From Cytobacillus massiliigabonensis (lineage in GTDB: Bacteria > Bacillota > Bacilli > Bacillales > Cytobacillaceae): a DNA stretch of 64,000 bases. The notes below the pieces were generated by a model. That model saw only the letters and a list, made by a program, of their open reading frames with translations. It had not been told where the DNA came from and did not search any database. The translations under genes and the position numbers were made by a program. The stretch lies in NCBI RefSeq assembly GCF_900199725.1, contig NZ_LT904904.1, positions 2,268,609 through 2,332,608 on the forward strand. The letters are read 5' to 3'. Numbering within the stretch: position 1 is the stretch's first letter; each line of letters starts with the position of its first letter. Shown piece by piece: positions 58,885 through 64,000 of this stretch.

Positions 58885-59496
58885 TTGCCAAAAATTACGT
58901 TTTTTAACTTACCCAAAGATAAGAAGGAAACATTAATCCAAGCAGCAAAAAAGGAATTTTCCAGGGTCCCTTTATACGATGCTTCGATTACGAATATTAT
59001 AAAGGAAGCTGGAATCCCTCGCGGCAGCTTTTATCAATATTTCGAAGACAAGGAAGACGCTTTTTTCTTTTTATTAAATGAATTAATGAAAGAAAATAAA
59101 TTTAATTTTATCCACCTTTTAAGCAGCAATAATGGAGATCTCTTCGAAACAATGATTGAATTTTTTCGAATTATTATTTCTGAAGAAGAAAATTTCAATT
59201 TCTTAAAAAACACATTTCTGAATATGACTCATCGAATCGAAAGCAATTTTTCAAGGAGCTTTAGTCCGAATGAAAGAAATGAAAACTTTGAGAAGTTCAG
59301 TTCATTAATTAATAAATCTACATTAAATATTTCAGATGAAAGTGAATTATTCCATATCCTGCAAATTATTGCAGCAGTCACATTCAGAAATTTCGTCGAC
59401 AAATTTGCCCGGGATCTTTCTATTGAAGAAGCGATGAATACGTATTTAATAGAAATGAACTTGTTAAAGAAAGGACTTTATCGAGATACTAAATAG
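58885..59496 (+). CDS. TetR/AcrR-family transcriptional regulator
   Basis: The 203-residue protein has the TetR helix-turn-helix (LYDASITNIIKEAGIPRGSFYQYFEDKEDAFFFLL near 30-64) and a helical ligand domain. A TTG start follows GGAAGCGAG. It is the last gene of the operon headed by the 42-residue protein and the alarmone synthetase, and it probably represses that promoter through the three TGACA-type operators. The effector is unknown. Confidence 0.88.
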   Translation: MPKITFFNLPKDKKETLIQAAKKEFSRVPLYDASITNIIKEAGIPRGSFYQYFEDKEDAFFFLLNELMKENKFNFIHLLSSNNGDLFETMIEFFRIIISEEENFNFLKNTFLNMTHRIESNFSRSFSPNERNENFEKFSSLINKSTLNISDESELFHILQIIAAVTFRNFVDKFARDLSIEEAMNTYLIEMNLLKKGLYRDTK

Positions 59497-59503
59497 TATT
59501 TTT

Positions 59504-59554
59504 ATTGTGCTTGTCCAAATGATTTCCTTTTGGACAAGCACAATTTATTTTTTT
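59504..59554 (+). terminator. Intrinsic terminator
   Basis: ATTGTGCTTGTCCAAA (59504-59519) pairs with TTTGGACAAGCACAAT (59529-59544), followed by a T-rich run. Confidence 0.88.
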
Positions 59555-59584
59555 TCATAAAAATTGCTTAGCATTAATTTAATC

Positions 59585-59613
59585 TTGACTGGGAAAATAG
59601 GATATGTTATTTA
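59585..59613 (+). promoter_or_regulatory. Sigma-A promoter of htpG
   Basis: TTGACT (59585-59590) and TATTTA (59608-59613), or TTATTT one base earlier, are 16-17 bp apart. The start point would fall a few bases before the CIRCE element. Confidence 0.55.
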
Positions 59614-59627
59614 ATAAATGATAGGTT

Positions 59628-59654
59628 TTAGCACTCTGACTGATAGAGTGCTAA
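59628..59654. promoter_or_regulatory. CIRCE element (HrcA operator) upstream of htpG
   Basis: TTAGCACTC-N9-GAGTGCTAA is a perfect match to the CIRCE inverted repeat, 33 bp before the htpG ATG. CIRCE normally controls groESL and dnaK through HrcA. Confidence 0.92.
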
Positions 59655-59687
59655 TTATAATTAAAAAACCTGAAAGGAGCTCTGTAC

Positions 59688-61568
59688 ATGGAAAAAAAGC
59701 AATTTCAAGCTGAATCTAAAAGACTATTAGAGATGATGATTAACTCTATCTATTCCCAAAAAGAAGTATTTTTACGGGAATTGATTTCAAATGCAAGTGA
59801 TGCAATTGATAAAATTTATTATAAGGCATTAACAGACGACCAGTTAACCTTTGAAAAGGATAGCTACTACATAAAGGTAGTTCCTGATAAAGAAACTCGA
59901 ACTTTGAAAATTATTGATAGCGGGATTGGAATGACGAAAGAGGAGCTCGAAAACAATCTTGGTGTCATTGCGAAAAGTGGCTCTTTAGCTTTTAAAAATG
60001 AGAATGAAATTAAGGATGGTCACGATATTATTGGTCAATTTGGTGTTGGCTTTTATGCAGCATTCATGGTTGCGGATATCGTAACTGTCATCAGTAAAGC
60101 TCAAGGAAGCGATCAAGCCTACAAATGGGAATCTGAAGGAGCGGATGGCTATTCTATTGAACCCGTTAAAAAAGATTCTGTAGGAACAGAAATCATTTTA
60201 AAGATTAAAGAGAACACAGAGGATGATAATTATGATGAGTATTTAGAACAATATTCATTAAAATCGATCATCAAAAAATACTCTGATTTCATTCGCTACC
60301 CGATCAAGATGGATATGAGCAGCAGCCGTCCGAAAGAAGGCAGTGAGAATGAATTTGAAGAGTTTATGGAAGAACAAATAATCAACAGCATGGTGCCAAT
60401 TTGGCGGAAAAATAAAAGCGAGTTGACAGATGAGGATTACGAGAAATTTTACATGGAAAAGCGTTATGGATTTGATAAGCCATTAAAGCATATTCATGTG
60501 AGTGTTGATGGAACGATTCGCTATAATGCCATTCTATTTATTCCAGAGAAAATTCCTTTCGACTACTATTCTAAGGAATTTGAAAAAGGATTAGAGCTTT
60601 ATTCAAATGGCGTGTTAATTATGAATAAATGCGCAGATTTACTTCCTGATTATTTCAGTTTTGTTAAAGGAATGTTCGATTCTGAAGACTTGTCTCTCAA
60701 CATTTCTAGGGAAATTTTGCAGCATGATCGCCAGTTAAAGCTAATAGCAAAAAATATTAGTAAGAAAATCAAAAGCGAGCTGCAAAGCCTTCTAAAAAAT
60801 GATCGCGAAAAATATGATGAGTTTTATAAATCCTTTGGCCGCCAATTAAAATTTGGCGTATACAGCGATTTCGGCAGCAATAAAGAGATGCTGCAGGATT
60901 TATTAATGTTCTATTCATCAAAAGAAAAGAAAATGGTTACGCTTGATGAATATGTCTCAAGAATGCCAGAGAATCAAAAATATATTTACTACGCTTCTGG
61001 CGATTCAGTCGAAAGAATTGATAAGCTGCCTCAGACAGAGATTGTTGCTGAAAAAGGCTTTGAAATCTTATATTTTACTGAGGACATCGATGAATTTGCT
61101 ATCAAAATGCTGATGAGTTATAAAGAGAAGGAATTTAAATCGGTCTCTAGCGGTGATTTAGGCATTGAAGCGGATGAAAATGATAAAAACAATGAGGAGC
61201 AGAAAGAGGAAAATAAAGAGCTCTTTAGTGCAATGAAAGACATTTTATCAGGAAAAATCAAAGATGTAAGAGCCTCAAAAAGGTTGAAGTCTCATCCTGT
61301 TTGCTTATCGGCTGATGGAGAAGTAACGATTGAAATGGAAAAAGTATTAAATATGATGCCTGACAATCAAAATGTTAAGGCAGATAAAGTATTAGAAATC
61401 AATGTAAATCATGATGTATTCAAGTCATTGAAAGAAGCTTTTGAACAAGATAAAGAAAAACTGAGCTTATATACAAATCTGCTTTATAATCAAGCACTTC
61501 TTATCGAAGGCTTGCCAATTCAAGATCCAGTTGAATTTACAAATGATATTTGTAAAGTAATGGTATAA
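59688..61568 (+). CDS. htpG: Molecular chaperone HtpG (Hsp90)
   Basis: The 626-residue protein equals B. subtilis HtpG in length. The N-terminal GHKL ATPase has [13 protein letters not shown] near 27, DSGIGMT near 76 and [15 protein letters not shown] near 113. The middle domain includes [14 protein letters not shown] near 330, and a C-terminal dimerisation domain follows. AAAGGAG precedes the ATG. The CIRCE element implies control by HrcA, in contrast with B. subtilis htpG, which is not an HrcA target. Confidence 0.95.
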   Translation: MEKKQFQAESKRLLEMMINSIYSQKEVFLRELISNASDAIDKIYYKALTDDQLTFEKDSYYIKVVPDKETRTLKIIDSGIGMTKEELENNLGVIAKSGSLAFKNENEIKDGHDIIGQFGVGFYAAFMVADIVTVISKAQGSDQAYKWESEGADGYSIEPVKKDSVGTEIILKIKENTEDDNYDEYLEQYSLKSIIKKYSDFIRYPIKMDMSSSRPKEGSENEFEEFMEEQIINSMVPIWRKNKSELTDEDYEKFYMEKRYGFDKPLKHIHVSVDGTIRYNAILFIPEKIPFDYYSKEFEKGLELYSNGVLIMNKCADLLPDYFSFVKGMFDSEDLSLNISREILQHDRQLKLIAKNISKKIKSELQSLLKNDREKYDEFYKSFGRQLKFGVYSDFGSNKEMLQDLLMFYSSKEKKMVTLDEYVSRMPENQKYIYYASGDSVERIDKLPQTEIVAEKGFEILYFTEDIDEFAIKMLMSYKEKEFKSVSSGDLGIEADENDKNNEEQKEENKELFSAMKDILSGKIKDVRASKRLKSHPVCLSADGEVTIEMEKVLNMMPDNQNVKADKVLEINVNHDVFKSLKEAFEQDKEKLSLYTNLLYNQALLIEGLPIQDPVEFTNDICKVMV

Positions 61569-61580
61569 TATAAAAAAAGT

Positions 61581-61610
61581 CAGCCCTACTAATTGAATGA
61601 AGTAGGGCTG
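61581..61610 (+). terminator. Hairpin after htpG
   Basis: CAGCCCTACT (61581-61590) pairs perfectly with AGTAGGGCTG (61601-61610). The T-run is weak (TTGTATT). Confidence 0.65.
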
Positions 61611-61637
61611 TTGTATTATAGTAGGGGGTATTTATAA

Positions 61638-62114
61638 ATGCTTGCTGTTTTAGAACGTGTTGAAGGCGGTTATCGTGCCATATATGAACGTCATCTCAAC
61701 CATGAAGTAGAACAAGTTTGGGCGATGCTGACTGAAAATGAAAAATTAGCAGCCTGGTTTACTGAGTTAAAGGTAGATGACTTGCGCAAAGGCGGATATA
61801 TTAAGTTTGATATGGGTGATGGCACATTTGAAGAAATGGAAATTCTCGAATTAACAGAAGAAGCTGTTTTAGAATACACATGGGGTGAGGACATCGTCCG
61901 TTTCGAATTGTCAAAAGAATCTGAAGGCTGCAAGCTAGTCTTAAATGAAAAAATTAATAAACTCACCGATCATACTCCAAGAGATCTTGCTGGCTGGCAT
62001 GTATGTTTAGATGTAATCGGGAAACTCCTCGATGGGAAAGCAGTCCATTCCAGAAAAGATGAATGGCAAAAATGGTATGAGGAATATGTAAAGTCAGTAG
62101 CTGTATTAAATTAA
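61638..62114 (+). CDS. SRPBCC/AHSA1-domain protein
   Basis: The 158-residue protein has the START-like AHSA1 pattern: YRAIYERHLNHEVEQVWAMLTENEKLAAWF near 13-42, LRKGGYIKFDMGDG near 49 and a C-terminal helix with AGWHVCLDVIGKLLDG near 118. Related domains stimulate Hsp90 in eukaryotes (Aha1). This gene sits directly after htpG, which is suggestive, but most bacterial family members are unrelated small-ligand proteins. GTAGGGGG precedes the ATG. Confidence 0.8.
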   Translation: MLAVLERVEGGYRAIYERHLNHEVEQVWAMLTENEKLAAWFTELKVDDLRKGGYIKFDMGDGTFEEMEILELTEEAVLEYTWGEDIVRFELSKESEGCKLVLNEKINKLTDHTPRDLAGWHVCLDVIGKLLDGKAVHSRKDEWQKWYEEYVKSVAVLN

Positions 62115-62124
62115 CAGCTTAATT

Positions 62125-62162
62125 AACGATTTTTCCATATGACAGGAAAAATCGTTTTCTTC
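62125..62162 (+). terminator. Intrinsic terminator
   Basis: AACGATTTTTCC (62125-62136) pairs perfectly with GGAAAAATCGTT (62145-62156), then TTCTTCT. Confidence 0.8.
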
Positions 62163-62188
62163 TAATAATTTGATGAGGAGAATAGATC

Positions 62189-63157
62189 TTGTTACAAAAA
62201 TTAAACAAACAACTAGAAAAAATGATGCCGTTAATCACGCCAACTAGAGTTGTACTAGGTGTATTACTAGCTGGCTTTCTTAAAGACTATTCTTTTTTTA
62301 TCCCATGGATTTTTGCATTCATGACATTTGCAGGCAGTCTTAGTTCCAATTTTTCCTCACTGAAACAAACTTTGAATCATCCATTTTCTTTGTTCTTAGT
62401 TCTATTTATTTTACATATATTAATGCCTGCCTGGGCTTGGGGAGTAGGGCATATTGTATTTAGCGGGGATTTATTTACGATTACCGGTTTAATTTTAGCA
62501 ATGGCAATTCCTACTGGAATATCAAGCTTTATATGGGTATCAATTTACCGAGGAAATATTCCTTTTACTCTAGCAATCATTTTAATTGATACATTCCTAT
62601 CTCCATTTATTGTGCCATTTACTTTATCCATCCTAGTCGGTGAAAAAGTAGAAATGGATGTATTCAGCATGATGAAAGGATTAATTGGCATGATTGTACT
62701 TCCATCACTTCTTGGGATGTTTTTGAATCAATGGTCAAAGGGGAAGGCAAAGGAAGTATGGAGCTCCCGTTTAGCCCCGTTTTCAAAGATTGGCATGGGC
62801 TTGGTTGTTATGTTAAATGGGGCAGTAGTTGCTCCGTATTTACAAGAAATAAATATTAAATTAGTCATTATTACTATAACTGTTTTTTGCATTGCATTTA
62901 CCGGCTATTTATTTTCCTTTTTCATAGGGAAATGGTGTAAGTGTGATAAAGAGACAATCATTGCCCTAACCTTTACCGGTGGAATGAGGAATATAAGTGC
63001 AGGGGCAGTTATTGCTGTTTCCTACTTTCCTCCTCAGGTTGCAGTTCCAGTCGTAATTGGAATGCTTTTTCAGCAAGTATTAGCTTCAATTTATGGATTG
63101 ATGATGAACCGTCATTTTAACCGAATAAATATGGTCAAAGAAAAGCAAGCGATGTAG
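62189..63157 (+). CDS. Bile acid:sodium symporter (BASS) family transporter
   Basis: The 322-residue membrane protein has about nine or ten helices and the BASS features: FMTFAGSLSSNFSSLKQTL near 40, MAIPTGISSFIWVSIYRGN near 104, and a crossing region near 260-285 (LTFTGGMRNISAGAVIAVSYFPPQVAVPVVI). Bacterial members carry pantoate, pyruvate, or other organic anions with sodium. The substrate is unknown. A TTG start follows GATGAGGAG. The P1 peptidase gene follows after 32 bp and may be in the same unit. Confidence 0.83.
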   Translation: MLQKLNKQLEKMMPLITPTRVVLGVLLAGFLKDYSFFIPWIFAFMTFAGSLSSNFSSLKQTLNHPFSLFLVLFILHILMPAWAWGVGHIVFSGDLFTITGLILAMAIPTGISSFIWVSIYRGNIPFTLAIILIDTFLSPFIVPFTLSILVGEKVEMDVFSMMKGLIGMIVLPSLLGMFLNQWSKGKAKEVWSSRLAPFSKIGMGLVVMLNGAVVAPYLQEINIKLVIITITVFCIAFTGYLFSFFIGKWCKCDKETIIALTFTGGMRNISAGAVIAVSYFPPQVAVPVVIGMLFQQVLASIYGLMMNRHFNRINMVKEKQAM

Positions 63158-63189
63158 GCAATTGAGATGAATGAAAGGAGGAAATACGT

Positions 63190-64000
63190 GTGAAAATAAA
63201 AAATCGTGGGATAACAATTGGAACCCTTTTACCGGGAAAAAAGAATTGCATTACGGATGTAAAAGGAGTAAAAGTTGGACATGTGACATTGGATTATTCT
63301 TTGGATGAAGGAGAATATGCATGCACTGGTGTGACGTCAATTTTGCCTCATGGAGGAAATCTTTTCAAAGAAAAGGTAACGGCAGCAAGCTATATATTAA
63401 ATGGATTTGGAAAAACAACTGGTCTCGTTCAAGTAAACGAGTTAGGTGTGCTTGAATCACCTATTATGCTAACAAATACATTTGGAGTTCCTGCAGTCAC
63501 GCAGGGGACTCTTGAGTATATGCTTCGGGAAAACCCTGAGATCGGAGATACTACAGGTACAATTAATATTGTTGTTGGCGAGTGCAACGATGGTCAGTTA
63601 AATTCAATTAGGGAATTTCCTGTAAAGCCGAACCATGCGATTGAAGCGATACAGACTGCAACAGCGGATATCTCTTTGGAGGGGGCAGTCGGTGCAGGGA
63701 AAGGCATGGTTTGTTTTGGGTATAAAGGGGGAATTGGTTCCTCGTCTAGAGTGGTTGAGGAGGACAAACAAAAATATACAATCGGCTGTATGGTGCTTAG
63801 TAATTTTGGCGGAAAGATCGAGTTTCCATTTGAAAAGTATCCTGGGATTAAAGATGTCAGGAAAGAGATCGATGAAACATCAGATGGATCCATCATTATG
63901 GTTCTAGCAACAGATGCCCCGTTAAGTGACAGACAGCTGTTACGTGTCGCCAAACGATGCGGCATTGGTTTAGGCAGAACAGGCAGTCATTTTAGCCATG
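63190..64000 (+). CDS. P1-family (DmpA-type) aminopeptidase, truncated by window edge
   Basis: The visible 270 residues match the P1/DmpA Ntn-hydrolase family: NCITDVKGVKVGHVTL near 19-34, TGVTSILPHGGN near 45, NELGVLESPIMLTNTFGVPA near 83 and VGAGKGMVCFGYKGGIGSSS near 164. GRTGSHFSH follows at the right edge. Self-cleavage in this family occurs before a Ser in this last segment, which becomes the nucleophile. The rest of the small subunit lies beyond 64000. Members release N-terminal D-amino acids or beta-peptides. GTG start with AAAGGAGG. Confidence 0.85.
   Translation, partial: MKIKNRGITIGTLLPGKKNCITDVKGVKVGHVTLDYSLDEGEYACTGVTSILPHGGNLFKEKVTAASYILNGFGKTTGLVQVNELGVLESPIMLTNTFGVPAVTQGTLEYMLRENPEIGDTTGTINIVVGECNDGQLNSIREFPVKPNHAIEAIQTATADISLEGAVGAGKGMVCFGYKGGIGSSSRVVEEDKQKYTIGCMVLSNFGGKIEFPFEKYPGIKDVRKEIDETSDGSIIMVLATDAPLSDRQLLRVAKRCGIGLGRTGSHFSH

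Overview
The window is low-GC, with AGGAGG-type ribosome binding sites, frequent TTG/GTG starts and a complete sigma-B module (rsbV-rsbW-sigB). Together with alaR-alaT, a Bce-type peptide-antibiotic module and a CIRCE element, this points to a chromosomal segment of a spore-forming Bacillaceae species (Bacillus sensu lato). No rRNA, tRNA, CRISPR array, transposase or phage block was seen.

Layout. 1-0.46 kb: about eight copies of a 51-bp tandem repeat. 0.5-5.4 kb: DinB-like protein, luciferase-like oxidoreductase, a holin-like type I toxin locus with a LexA-box-like palindrome, a metallo-beta-lactamase-fold hydrolase, a C45-type hydrolase and a small zinc-ribbon protein. 5.6-9.1 kb: an NAD-salvage operon (NrtR-type Nudix regulator, PnuC, NMN adenylyltransferase/ribosylnicotinamide kinase, ADP-ribosylglycohydrolase) with the same palindrome in front of nrtR and pnuC. 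9.1-11.7 kb: an orphan sensor kinase, a small conserved protein and a Prs paralogue.

11.8-30.9 kb is the main accessory feature: a sigma-54-dependent catabolic region. One -24/-12 promoter drives an aminotransferase and an aldehyde dehydrogenase. A second drives about 10.4 kb encoding PxpB-PxpC-biotin carrier-biotin carboxylase-PxpA, a CoxG-like protein, a three-subunit molybdenum hydroxylase and its XdhC/MocA maturation factors. A GAFTGA-type activator, a second PxpBC pair and a convergent permease follow. I infer oxidation of an N-heterocycle or related compound to a lactam, biotin/ATP-dependent ring opening to an amino acid, then transamination and semialdehyde oxidation.

31-41 kb is a stress and envelope island: rsbV-rsbW-sigB plus several neighbours (small lipoprotein, five-repeat channel-like protein, DUF21/CBS protein, small membrane protein, CorA, GlsB-like and YflT-like proteins) preceded by sequences matching the sigma-B consensus, some in divergent pairs. 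41-48 kb: amino-acid permease, LysE exporter with divergent XRE-cupin regulator, a radical SAM/SPASM enzyme followed by a 28-residue peptide gene (candidate RiPP), a GNAT acetyltransferase, and a PlcR-like regulator divergent from a PapR-like signal peptide ending in LPFEH. 48-64 kb: SDR, MsrAB, alaR-alaT, a complete bceRS-bceAB module, an MhqO-like dioxygenase, an operon of a 42-residue protein, small alarmone synthetase and TetR regulator behind three 13-bp operators, htpG behind a CIRCE element, an AHSA1-type protein, a BASS-type transporter and a P1-family aminopeptidase cut by the right edge.
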